15,961 bases of DNA from JAPLKX01 sp035530195 (GCA_035530195.1 DATKVG010000163.1:1-15961); one strand, 5' to 3'. Shown: positions 1 to 6,802, counted from the stretch's first letter. Notes: generated from the letters alone by a model not told the origin. Numbers and translations: made by a program.

Positions 1-443
1 ACGGTTGCGCCGACCGCCAAAAGAAAACCAATGATGGCAGTGACTTGACCGTACTGCGGCGACTGTGTCCAGAAGAAAGGAGCCAAGCCGATAATAGCCC
101 CGCCGAGGCCGACTCCAACCCCGAAAAAGACCTCAAGAGTAGTGTTTCTTCTCAGTCGTTCCGTCATTACGGCGACACTTTTGTCGGCAGCGTGGAAACG
201 CTCCACATAGGGCTGTAGACTTCCCAAGGCTTCGTCTGCTTGTTCCAGCATATCCAAGAGAAGTCTTTGTACTCCAGAGCTCTTGAGTTCTTCATCCGAA
301 AGCTGTCGCTTAACGTCTCTGAAGGCTGCTCGTCTTCCGGACGCCGGAACACCGCCATCGGAAGGGGGACGCGACGATTCCGCATCCGATGCCTTTTCTT
401 GGTGAAAAGCACCGCTTATCGGAGCCTCACTGGGTATCTCCAT
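1..443 (-). CDS. Membrane protein of unknown function, 3' part cut off by window edge
   Basis: The frame is open from an ATG at 443 to the left edge (147 codons seen). GAGGAG lies 7 nt upstream of the ATG, a good SD. The first ~40 residues (MEIPSEAP...) are polar and probably disordered. Residues ~40-100 are charged and helix-prone (DVKRQLSDEELK, LLLDMLEQADEALGSL), ending in a basic stretch (TERLRRN). Two hydrophobic, glycine-rich segments follow: VFFGVGVGLGGAIIGLAPFF, then after a short polar turn IIGFLLAVGAT. The layout suggests a cytoplasmic N-terminal helical region followed by a membrane hairpin. The basic stretch before the first segment favours the N-terminus inside. It lies 69 bp downstream of nrdJ on the same strand and could be co-transcribed, but its G+C content looks lower than that of nrdJ. 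I do not recognise a family. The reading frame is well supported; the function is unknown. Confidence 0.8.
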   Translation of the reverse strand, partial: MEIPSEAPISGAFHQEKASDAESSRPPSDGGVPASGRRAAFRDVKRQLSDEELKSSGVQRLLLDMLEQADEALGSLQPYVERFHAADKSVAVMTERLRRNTTLEVFFGVGVGLGGAIIGLAPFFWTQSPQYGQVTAIIGFLLAVGAT

Positions 444-512
444 TTCAGTTCTCCTCACGACGGGAAAAGAAGCCTCTGTTCTCAATACTTAATCCCGGAA
501 ACGTCCAAATAT

Positions 513-2570
513 TCATGCGCTATAATCCGCTTTTTCGGTCCCGAAGGGCAGTTCTTGTTCTTCGGGGAATGTGGCTGGGGGTTCGATTCCGATGACTTCG
601 CATTTGTCGGTGTCGCAGAAGATGTCTTGTTCTTCTTTGGTGTTTAGGGAGTGGAAGTCGAGGTGTTTGATTCGTGCGTGAGCGTTTTCGTAGGTTTCCT
701 GTGATATTTCCTGGTAGGGCGCCTGGGGGTAGTTGTGGTCGCGGAGGGGCAGGAAACTGATGGATTTGAGTCTGGTTTCGTAGAGTTCGAGTATGCGTGG
801 GATGTCTTTTGCTTCTTCGGGTTTGAACGTTACGGTTGCGCTGACTTGGTTGTCGGCCCAGTAGAATTGCATTTGAGCGATGTTTTCGACTTGTTCCCAG
901 ACGGACACGTCGCTTTTGGAGCGGTCGAAATGTTCGGTCATGACGGGGAAATAGACGACGAGCGTGTTGTCGCCGTACACGGATTCTTCGACGCGGTATC
1001 CGGACCTGCGGATGGGATCGATGAGTGGGCTTGTTTTGTCGATGCGGATGGTTCGCATGTAGAACTTGGAATGGGCGTAGTGGATTCCGGGTGTGACGCC
1101 GGGGAGGAGCGATACGGTGCCGGATGGTTTGACGCTGGTTTTTTTGATGCTCTCGGGGATACAGAGCCACTGTGCGTAGATTTTGTCGAGTTTGCAGACG
1201 TATTTGTAGCCTTCGTCGCACCACCGGAAATGTTCGCGCCTGCCGTGCATTTCGAACGATTCGACGATGCCGGACTGGGAGAGCCCGATCCTGCGGTTAC
1301 GGAGCATGATGGCGTTGGTTCGTTCGTTGTGTGTGGGGACGAGCGTGACGGTTTTTGCGTAGAGGTATGCGAACTTGAGTGTGCGCTCGTATTCTTTGAA
1401 GGTTTCGTGGAGCGACGGGAAGGTCTCGACGAGGTTGCAGATCTCGTAGGATTCGAGGCTCTGTTCGGCGCATGGGTTGGTGCCGGAGATTTTCATGTCG
1501 ACCCAGGTCTCGCCGTCTTTGAGCCGGCCGTATGCGCGGGCGTTGTCGATCCAGAAATACCCGGGCTCGCCGTTTTTTGCGGTTTGCGTGCCGACGCCGC
1601 CGTAGTCCATTCCGATCTGTGCGGACACGCTGTTGTTGGACGCCCACCGCCACGCTTTGAGTTCGGGGGCGTGCAGTTGCGGGTCTTTGAGCGTGAGGTA
1701 CTCGGTGTCGGCGGGGTCGCCGAGTGCGAGTTCGGCGGTCCTGCGGACGCCGCCGGACACGACGCATTTCCCGATCACGTTCATGAGGTCGGTGATATCG
1801 GAGGAGGTAACGCGCCCGCCGATCCGGGTCTCGAGGATCTTGTCGATGTTGGCGACGCTTTCCATGAGGGGCGCGGGCCCGGGCGCGATGCCGCCGAACG
1901 TGCGGATGGGCGAACCCATGGGGCGGACTTGGGAGTAGTCGACGGTCGCGGGCCGCGGGCGCAAGCCAACGTAGGAGTCAAGGATGCACCGGACGAGGTC
2001 GCACCAGCCTTCTTTCGAGTCTTCGACGACATAGACGTCGGAACCCTGGACGGGCTTGCGGATCTCGACTTTGCCGGCGCCTTTGGTGTCGAACGCGACA
2101 CCGACGCCGAGCATGGACATGTCCATGAGGAAGCAGAACGGTTCGGAGAAACTGACCTGGAGTTCGTCGGTCGAGACGAATGCGCAGTTGTTGAGCGCGG
2201 CGGAACCCCGTTCGTAGATGTAGTCGGTGCCCATCATCCAGAGGCCGCGGCCGGGCGGGAGAAATTTGAAGTCCCACATGAGGCGGAACATTTCCTGTGC
2301 GGACCGCTGTGCTTTGTCTTTGTTCCAGGGCAGCTTGAGGCTGAGGCAGTGGTTCCACTGGATGGTGTAGCAGCCTTCGACGACGCGGCAGAGCGTTTCC
2401 CAATATTCTTCGGTGCGTCCGTTTGCGGAGGCTTTCGAGTTGCCGCCGACGACCCGGGCGTAGGTTCGTTTGAACGTGACGTAGCCGAGCGGGCCCCATT
2501 TGGGCTGGCGGCCGCGGTATTTGGCGATGAAGGAATCGGTGAGCGTGAATTTTTCTCTTATGCGGAACAT
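513..2570 (-). CDS. nrdJ: Adenosylcobalamin-dependent ribonucleoside-triphosphate reductase (class II, monomeric RTPR type)
   Basis: Reduces ribonucleoside triphosphates to dNTPs with a thiyl radical made from coenzyme B12, without oxygen. The 685-residue protein has the RTPR landmarks. NNCAF (Cys ~129) and EIC (Cys ~378) should form the redox pair. NPCAEQ (365-370) carries the radical Cys ~367 and Glu ~369. The spacing from the radical cysteine to the second redox cysteine is 11 residues, as in the Lactobacillus leichmannii enzyme (408/419). FxxKRTYAR and WGPLGY at the N-terminus are typical. A CDTDKC pair near 652/657 matches the spacing of the RTPR shuttle cysteines, but ~28 residues follow it, more than I expect. 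No N-terminal ATP-cone is evident. The frame can be extended to a TTG at 2588, but the ATG at 2570 has GGAG 7 nt upstream, so I chose it. It lies 84 bp downstream of thyX and probably shares its promoter. Confidence 0.95.
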   Translation of the reverse strand: MFRIREKFTLTDSFIAKYRGRQPKWGPLGYVTFKRTYARVVGGNSKASANGRTEEYWETLCRVVEGCYTIQWNHCLSLKLPWNKDKAQRSAQEMFRLMWDFKFLPPGRGLWMMGTDYIYERGSAALNNCAFVSTDELQVSFSEPFCFLMDMSMLGVGVAFDTKGAGKVEIRKPVQGSDVYVVEDSKEGWCDLVRCILDSYVGLRPRPATVDYSQVRPMGSPIRTFGGIAPGPAPLMESVANIDKILETRIGGRVTSSDITDLMNVIGKCVVSGGVRRTAELALGDPADTEYLTLKDPQLHAPELKAWRWASNNSVSAQIGMDYGGVGTQTAKNGEPGYFWIDNARAYGRLKDGETWVDMKISGTNPCAEQSLESYEICNLVETFPSLHETFKEYERTLKFAYLYAKTVTLVPTHNERTNAIMLRNRRIGLSQSGIVESFEMHGRREHFRWCDEGYKYVCKLDKIYAQWLCIPESIKKTSVKPSGTVSLLPGVTPGIHYAHSKFYMRTIRIDKTSPLIDPIRRSGYRVEESVYGDNTLVVYFPVMTEHFDRSKSDVSVWEQVENIAQMQFYWADNQVSATVTFKPEEAKDIPRILELYETRLKSISFLPLRDHNYPQAPYQEISQETYENAHARIKHLDFHSLNTKEEQDIFCDTDKCEVIGIEPPATFPEEQELPFGTEKADYSA

Positions 2571-2603
2571 GGCGGTTCTCCGGAGCAACTTGCGCGAAAT
2601 ATA

Positions 2604-2644
2604 GGACGGATCGGACGGATCCGACGGATCCGACGGATCCGACG
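2604..2644. repeat. 9-bp tandem repeat between thyX and nrdJ
   Basis: Units GGACGGATC (2604-2612 and 2613-2621) and CGACGGATC (2622-2630 and 2631-2639) plus a partial copy make about 4.5 head-to-tail copies of a 9-mer. Unit boundaries contain the palindrome GGATCC, so the transcript could fold. It sits in the 84-bp gap between the thyX stop and the nrdJ start, within the presumed common mRNA. Its length divides by three, but it is not inside either reading frame. Confidence 0.9.
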
Positions 2645-2654
2645 TATGTTGAGC

Positions 2655-3440
2655 CTAGACTTTTCCATGTTTTGTTTTTACCCAGGGGAGGCCGTCGACG
2701 GTTTCGACGGAGTAGTCGGCGAACACGTTGGGATAGCGGTTTCGGACGATTTCGAAGACCATGGCGAACACGGCGCGTATTTCTTCTTCGGCGGCGGGGT
2801 CGGTTCTGCGCTCGATGACGTGGCGGAGCGTGCGCAGGTTGGTTGACCAGCCGATGGTGGTGGCGACGCCTTCGGGCGCCACCCTGCGAAACGCCGAGGT
2901 GGCTTTTTTCTTGTAGTCGAACTTTTGGCCGGCCTTGTCGATCTGGTAGATATCGGCGAATTCATTTTGGACGGCCTCGAGTTGTTCGAGCGTGCGGACA
3001 AATACGGCCATGCCGGCCTCGTTTTCTTCGATCAGCATGGGCAGGTATGCGGAAAACTTGTCGAGCCGGACAAACCGGAGCGATTCCTGGCTGATGGCGA
3101 CGCCGGCCCTGTGGCGGACCAGTTCGTGGGTGAACACGCGGCTGACGTCGGCAAAGATGAAGTTGAGGGTCGCGTGTTCGAGTACGCTTCCGTGGCCGAC
3201 CTCGACGATGTGGCTGATGTAGGCGGCGTTACCCTGGCGGGTCCGGGTGACGTTGGGGTTGAGGCCGGGTTCGAACGACCGATAGCAGATGCGGCCGTAG
3301 ACCTCGCAGATTTTCTCGGCGTCGCTGGGCGCGTCGGAGGTCCAGTCGGGGGCGCCGAGGTGATCGAGGTAGGCGCGCAGGCCGGCCTCGTCCACGCGCG
3401 TCTCGCCGATCAAAAACACCGTTGGCTTTACGAACTCCAC
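2655..3440 (-). CDS. thyX: Flavin-dependent thymidylate synthase ThyX, divergent signature loop
   Basis: Makes dTMP from dUMP with methylenetetrahydrofolate and FADH2/NADPH, without consuming folate as a reductant. The 261-residue protein shows HELVRHR (105-111) and then AGVAISQESLRF, the FAD/dUMP binding signature, followed by the C-terminal GWSTNLRTLRHVIERR block (197-212) with its conserved arginines. In ordinary ThyX the motif is RHR-x7-S. Here one extra residue lies between RHR and Ser120. The GTG at 3440 is chosen as start because GGCGAGG lies 9 nt upstream. The strong promoter at 3504-3532 also places the transcript start near 3497, so the longer readings beginning at 3572 or 3674 would start upstream of the mRNA. 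The ThyX similarity begins just after this GTG. It is the first gene of a thyX-nrdJ unit that supplies DNA precursors. Confidence 0.93.
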   Translation of the reverse strand: MEFVKPTVFLIGETRVDEAGLRAYLDHLGAPDWTSDAPSDAEKICEVYGRICYRSFEPGLNPNVTRTRQGNAAYISHIVEVGHGSVLEHATLNFIFADVSRVFTHELVRHRAGVAISQESLRFVRLDKFSAYLPMLIEENEAGMAVFVRTLEQLEAVQNEFADIYQIDKAGQKFDYKKKATSAFRRVAPEGVATTIGWSTNLRTLRHVIERRTDPAAEEEIRAVFAMVFEIVRNRYPNVFADYSVETVDGLPWVKTKHGKV

Positions 3441-3503
3441 GATAAAATACCTCGCCGCTCGTTCCGCGCATGGTCCACGGGGACCCCCCTCGGGGGAAGG
3501 CGA

Positions 3504-3532
3504 ATTATAGTAGCCTCGGTTCGGATTGTAAA
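3504..3532 (-). promoter_or_regulatory. Sigma70-type promoter of thyX-nrdJ
   Basis: On the minus strand, TTTACA (3527-3532), a 17-nt spacer and a perfect TATAAT (3504-3509). The predicted start is near 3497, giving a leader of ~57 nt to the thyX GTG. The leader opens with a C-run/G-run dyad (3484-3496) that could form a small hairpin. Confidence 0.8.
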
Positions 3533-3766
3533 GTGGCCGTGGCGAATGGGGAGCGGCTATGTTGGCGGTCATGGTCGACTTCACCACAAGATATTGTACA
3601 CGAGAACCTGGCTTGAGACTTCTAAGAGGGGCTTGACGGAGGGGTGCTGATTGCGCTAATCTCCGATTGCACAACGGTTTGTAACGTGCGGGGCCTAGTA
3701 CGGGTAAGGTGGGTGTCGACCTTTGGATGCGCGGCGGCGGTCGTGCTTAACGGAAGGACTTGCGGG
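3533..3766. other. Intergenic stretch without a recognised gene
   Basis: It lies between the minus-strand thyX promoter and the plus-strand small ORF at 3767. I see only a weak plus-strand promoter candidate, TTGACG (3633-3638) with TAATCT (3657-3662) at 18 nt spacing, where the -10 matches only three consensus positions. Codons open upstream of 3767 in the same frame (GTG at 3644), but the composition there does not look protein-like. No tRNA-like structure was seen. Confidence 0.4.
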
Positions 3767-3904
3767 ATGCTAGACGAACTTTCAACCATTTTTGAGATTT
3801 TCCGGGCGCAGATTATAAATGTGCCATTAAACAATCTGCTCAGTATCCTCTATGCGATTCTGAATGCGATCCTACTGCTATTTACGCCTCTTTTCGGGGG
3901 CTGA
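3767..3904 (+). CDS. Candidate small hydrophobic protein, 45 residues
   Basis: ATG at 3767 follows GGAAGGA by 8 nt, a good SD. The peptide begins MLDELSTIFEIFRAQ and then carries LNNLLSILYAILNAILLLF followed by TPLFGG. This is a short amphipathic start and one hydrophobic helix long enough to span a membrane. The stop at 3902-3904 is 12 nt before a GC hairpin with a T-run (3917-3938), so the SD, ORF and terminator fit a single small transcription unit. It faces the thioredoxin-like gene tail to tail. The family is not recognised; a small membrane protein, toxin-like peptide or leader peptide are all possible. A chance ORF cannot be excluded at this length. The frame can be extended to a GTG at 3644, but that GTG has no properly spaced SD. 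Confidence 0.5.
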   Translation: MLDELSTIFEIFRAQIINVPLNNLLSILYAILNAILLLFTPLFGG

Positions 3905-3916
3905 TTGAGGGGAAGG

Positions 3917-3938
3917 CGCCGGCTCTCAGCGGCGTTTT
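3917..3938 (+). terminator. Weak intrinsic terminator after the small ORF
   Basis: The stem CGCCG (3917-3921) pairs with CGGCG (3930-3934) around an 8-nt loop, followed by TTTT. G-T pairs may extend the stem. The minus strand lacks a T-run after the hairpin, so it would act on plus-strand transcripts. Confidence 0.5.
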
Positions 3939-3986
3939 CCACCCCGCGCCGTCCAAACCACAGGGTGCAACCGAAGAAATGACCCC

Positions 3987-4547
3987 CTACGGCTCGCACG
4001 TCAGCGCGACGTCGATCAGGTGGAGCAACTCTTCAAACACCATCCGGCGGTTGGCGTCCGCCTCATAAAAGCCGGCCACTTTCTTTCGTGCGGCCGCGAC
4101 GTCGCCGCATGCCTTCCCCCGCGCAATCAGCGTTTTGTACGGTTCCGGCATGGGCCCCCAGTTGCCGCACTCGACAAACGTGTCGTTGAGGAAAATGAAT
4201 TTCGGGATAGCTTCCCCGCCGTTGGTGAGGAACCGGGCGAACACGTCCGGCCATTGCTCCCGCGAGATGTAGCGGACGTGCAGCTTGTCCGCACCGGCCG
4301 CGATCGCCTCGAGCACCGGCACGTGCCGGACCACGTCTCCGCACCAGTCTTCCGCAATGGCCACCACATGCACCGGCCGCGGAAACACCCACGTCCCTTG
4401 CGTATCGAACCGCAGCGTGTTTCGGGCCAGTTCCATCGCGTCGCAATTCTCACGCGACTCCCCTGCGGCCAGCCAGTCCGCGAAGGTTTTGCCGGAGTTG
4501 AAAACGTTTTCCCAATCAATCACGGGCAGAATCGGCGGGCGCGGCAT
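3987..4547 (-). CDS. Thioredoxin-fold protein with a single active-site cysteine
   Basis: A 186-residue protein with a thioredoxin-like core. HVVAIAEDWCGDVVRHVPVL (~59-78) is the strand-turn-helix that in related proteins (Thioredoxin_9 type) reads WCGDC. IPKFIFLND is the cis-proline strand. Here the second cysteine is valine (C-G-D-V), so a normal dithiol exchange is not possible at this site. A monothiol or purely structural role is likely. Other cysteines (in FVECGNWGP and KACGD) might act as resolving residues. The ATG at 4547 is chosen because AAGGAG lies 9 nt upstream. The longer frame to 4625 adds a stretch without a start signal. Cytoplasmic, since no signal peptide is seen. The substrate is unknown. 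It lies downstream of the peptidase gene on the same strand (84 bp), but its higher G+C suggests that it belongs to the host backbone. Confidence 0.82.
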   Translation of the reverse strand: MPRPPILPVIDWENVFNSGKTFADWLAAGESRENCDAMELARNTLRFDTQGTWVFPRPVHVVAIAEDWCGDVVRHVPVLEAIAAGADKLHVRYISREQWPDVFARFLTNGGEAIPKFIFLNDTFVECGNWGPMPEPYKTLIARGKACGDVAAARKKVAGFYEADANRRMVFEELLHLIDVALTCEP

Positions 4548-4588
4548 CGGCGTTTTCTCCTTCAACAACAGGCCTTGAAGCTGTAAAC

Positions 4589-4635
4589 GTAGAGGAACCA
4601 AAAAAAACCTGTCGGAGAAGCTCAAAAACCTCTAC
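4589..4635. repeat. Imperfect dyad with A-runs at the end of the peptidase gene
   Basis: GTAGAGG (4589-4595) and CCTCTAC (4629-4635) are perfect inverted arms. Inside them the string AAAAACCT occurs twice (about 4603-4610 and 4624-4631). The right arm includes the peptidase stop codon. On the minus strand a run of eight T lies between the arms, so it could contribute to transcript ending, or it could mark the edge of an inserted segment. Neither is proven. Confidence 0.4.
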
Positions 4636-6371
4636 ACAGACAGCAGCTCCTTCAGCGGCATTAATTCCTTTGTCTGGAGCGCGTAGTGATAGTCCCCCGC
4701 AATCTTGTAGTGGGTATAGGAGCCGTCCTCCTCAAAAAGCGTGAGCACGCCGGGCAGGCGGACAAGGTAAACATGCGCAAGATCTGATGGCGAAGTGCTG
4801 ACGGGAACGATTATTTCGCCCAATCGTGCGTTATTCCACTGAAAGAGGTGCGGAACACTAATCTCAACGAGCCAAAACGGTGCATCTCCAAGATCGCTTT
4901 CGATGATGCGGCACAATTCGGGGCTGGCAAGTTGACACAGGAACTCGAGATACCTTTGGGGCGTGCAAGGGACGGTCCTTAATACGTAGCTGGGAATTGT
5001 CATTTGACCCATGTCGTCTTTATGAGACTCTACGTGTCGCTTGACTTCGAAAAACCATGGATTAGTCTCCTCTGAGACCGGCGCAGCATTCGAGTGCAGA
5101 ATCGCGTTGAGGAACGGACTGGAAGTTTCCCCGCCACGGTTTAATATACTCTGAGCCGCGAGTTGAGCTTGCTGAGGATAAACTCTCCCCGCCCACCCAA
5201 AACGTGGAATTATGACACCAGGCGACCTGTCAATGAGTGCATGCCAAGGCAAGGTGCAGTAGGGGCCGGATGCCTCATCTTGGATCACAAGTTCTTCCGC
5301 CCAAAGATGGCTGGGATGGTGTTGATATGGCGTTCCGAGATATCTAGGCCATTCACAGTGAGAAAGCTTTCCCTTGTGATACTGCCATAGCCCTGCTTCG
5401 AACGTGTGGCCAACGACGGCCATGGCGTGTCCCATTTCTTTCATGGGCTTGCCACTCAAATAGACATTGTAAAAATTAATGACCGATGGCAATGCAGATT
5501 CCACTGTGTGGTACGCTTCGGCTATGACTTCATTCGGTCGTCCATAATCCGCCGAGTTAATTGCCTCTGCGGTACAACGAAGAGGCTTGTTAAGCAATTC
5601 GTCTAGGATCAGCAGGGCCTCCTCGGGAGTCAAACCGTCTTTCACTTTCCTCTCAAGATAATCTATGCCCACGATCTCATTCATTTTCTCATACGTCGCA
5701 GGGCACTCCAGATTGAGGGAAGAATAGATGTTCTTGAGGCAAACCATCAGGGCTGTGTGGTAACAGCAACTAACGAAGGTATCTTGCTGTGCAAAGTAGC
5801 TTCCGACAACGGGAAACCAGAGGTCGTGTATACATCCTGTGTACATTGGGCTGCTGTGAATGTATTTGTTGGGAGACTCCAGATTGTCGGAGGCAATGAC
5901 TGCTGCATGTACATGGGAGCTCTGAGGCCTTCTTTCCGCGTAATCTGTATAGAGATACAAGAACCCAAGACACTTCAAATCTGATGCAGGATCTTTGAAC
6001 AACTGCCGGAACGAGTGCCAGTCTCTCTCCCAGTTGTGTAACGCTTCTTCCCTTGTTTGGGCTCCGATTGGCTGGTGGCGTTTTGATTTGAAGAAAGTGA
6101 GCCGCAACACGCGGCGCCGGTGATCTGGAAGCCGTGATATTGTCTGAGCAATGTCGATTTGGCGGAGGCAGCGCTCATTCGGCCGCAACTCTTCTTCTAC
6201 CATGAAGGAGCACTGCTGCATGCGCATGAGGGAGAAGATGTGGCGGAGTGAGGCAGGCGGGTTTTCCTGTTCGGTGATTTCGCGGGCATAACGGAAGAAG
6301 CCGAAGCCAGCTCGGGAAGGTTTCTCAGTTAGGAAGACACAGAGCCGTTGTGTCTCGCTCAATCTACTCAC
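4632..6371 (-). CDS. Papain-like cysteine peptidase domain protein, family not recognised
   Basis: A 579-residue protein with the order of a papain-like (C1/C39-type) catalytic core. QQDTFVSCCYHTAL (195-208) offers an oxyanion-hole Gln ahead of Cys202/Cys203 and a helix. MGHAMAVVGH (313-322) supplies His315. LVIQDEASGPY (361-371) supplies Asp365. N-terminal residues 1-180 and C-terminal residues 430-579 form additional regions without familiar motifs; the N-terminal part is charged and rich in His/Arg (RLPDHRRRVLRLTFFK). No signal peptide or membrane span is seen, so it should act in the cytoplasm. It starts at GTG 6371, or perhaps at TTG 6362, which has AGGTGAG in SD position. The start follows the 71-residue gene by 30 bp and the two look like an operon. 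G+C by eye is about 45-50%, against more than 60% in zwf. The substrate is unknown. A role in defence or proteolytic signalling is only a guess. Confidence 0.8.
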   Translation of the reverse strand: MSRLSETQRLCVFLTEKPSRAGFGFFRYAREITEQENPPASLRHIFSLMRMQQCSFMVEEELRPNERCLRQIDIAQTISRLPDHRRRVLRLTFFKSKRHQPIGAQTREEALHNWERDWHSFRQLFKDPASDLKCLGFLYLYTDYAERRPQSSHVHAAVIASDNLESPNKYIHSSPMYTGCIHDLWFPVVGSYFAQQDTFVSCCYHTALMVCLKNIYSSLNLECPATYEKMNEIVGIDYLERKVKDGLTPEEALLILDELLNKPLRCTAEAINSADYGRPNEVIAEAYHTVESALPSVINFYNVYLSGKPMKEMGHAMAVVGHTFEAGLWQYHKGKLSHCEWPRYLGTPYQHHPSHLWAEELVIQDEASGPYCTLPWHALIDRSPGVIIPRFGWAGRVYPQQAQLAAQSILNRGGETSSPFLNAILHSNAAPVSEETNPWFFEVKRHVESHKDDMGQMTIPSYVLRTVPCTPQRYLEFLCQLASPELCRIIESDLGDAPFWLVEISVPHLFQWNNARLGEIIVPVSTSPSDLAHVYLVRLPGVLTLFEEDGSYTHYKIAGDYHYALQTKELMPLKELLSV

Positions 6372-6401
6372 CTAGAGGCACGGAGAGAAGAGCCTGGAAT
6401 A

Positions 6402-6617
6402 TCAACGGGAAGGGCTATCATAAGCAGGCTTGCATTGGCCAAACCGTCTCGTGTCTTTACTTGAGCCCTCGACGATCTTTTTCATTTCTTCCGAGACTTG
6501 GCGAGCTTCCGGCCAAATCTTAGAGATGGGAACCCCTGGGGTCCGGCGGGGGGGGTCTTTCTTCGAAGCCGCTGCCATTTTTTCCCGCTTGGAGGAATCG
6601 CTCACATGCCTGCCCAT
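6402..6617 (-). CDS. Small basic protein upstream of the peptidase, 71 residues
   Basis: ATG at 6617 with AAAGGA 9 nt upstream. A TTG at 6635 would add six residues but has a poorer site. The first 30 residues are Ser/Lys/Arg-rich (MGRHVSDSSKREKMAAASKK, then PPRRTPG), probably disordered and able to bind nucleic acid or acidic protein. The second half, PISKIWPEARQVSEEMKKIV, should form a helix. There is no signal peptide or membrane span. It shares strand, low G+C and promoter with the peptidase gene 30 bp downstream. It could be a partner, substrate, inhibitor or adaptor of that peptidase. I do not recognise a family; the pairing is inferred from position alone. Confidence 0.65.
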   Translation of the reverse strand: MGRHVSDSSKREKMAAASKKDPPRRTPGVPISKIWPEARQVSEEMKKIVEGSSKDTRRFGQCKPAYDSPSR

Positions 6618-6644
6618 GCGGTGCTTTCCTTTCAAAGGACTCTC

Positions 6645-6673
6645 ATATTAACAAAACTACCTGCCTTAAACAA
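6645..6673 (-). promoter_or_regulatory. Possible proximal promoter of the peptidase cassette
   Basis: Minus strand TTGTTT (6668-6673), 17-nt spacer, TAATAT (6645-6650), inside an A+T-rich stretch. The start would lie near 6638, about 20 nt before the ATG. Both boxes are weak matches. Confidence 0.4.
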
Positions 6674-6773
6674 AACAACACGCCTGATAGTCACAATCCA
6701 AGCGTGTAACGGTATTCCGGTAAAGCGTCTCAGTCTACACGAGGGCATTTAGGACCCCCATCGTCTCAAGGGC

Positions 6774-6802
6774 TTGATAGCACAATATCCCGTGCCTGTC
6801 AA
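6774..6802 (-). promoter_or_regulatory. Sigma70-type promoter of the peptidase cassette
   Basis: Minus strand perfect TTGACA (6797-6802), 17-nt spacer, TATCAA (6774-6779). It lies just beyond the metB stop and would give a leader of ~150 nt to the small gene at 6617. The spacer carries GATATTGTG, which occurs again upstream (about 6812-6820), so a repressor could bind tandem sites here. Confidence 0.6.

Noticed and set aside
240..647. Plus-strand open frames around 240-647
   Set aside because: They lie opposite the membrane protein gene and the 3' end of nrdJ and show no start signal or motif.
2604..2644. CRISPR-like array
   Set aside because: Units are 9 bp and contiguous with no spacers, and no cas genes are present.
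735..2846. Long plus-strand open frame across nrdJ and thyX
   Set aside because: It is antisense to two well-conserved enzymes, and the composition (Asp/Val/Gly/Phe-rich) is what G+C-rich codons give on the opposite strand.
3441..3674. Longer ThyX starting at 3572 or 3674
   Set aside because: The consensus promoter lies inside this stretch, so the mRNA begins downstream of those starts; the GTG at 3440 has an SD.
4548..4625. N-terminal extension of the thioredoxin-like protein
   Set aside because: The added text is low-complexity, begins without an SD, and the internal ATG at 4547 has AAGGAG at 9 nt.
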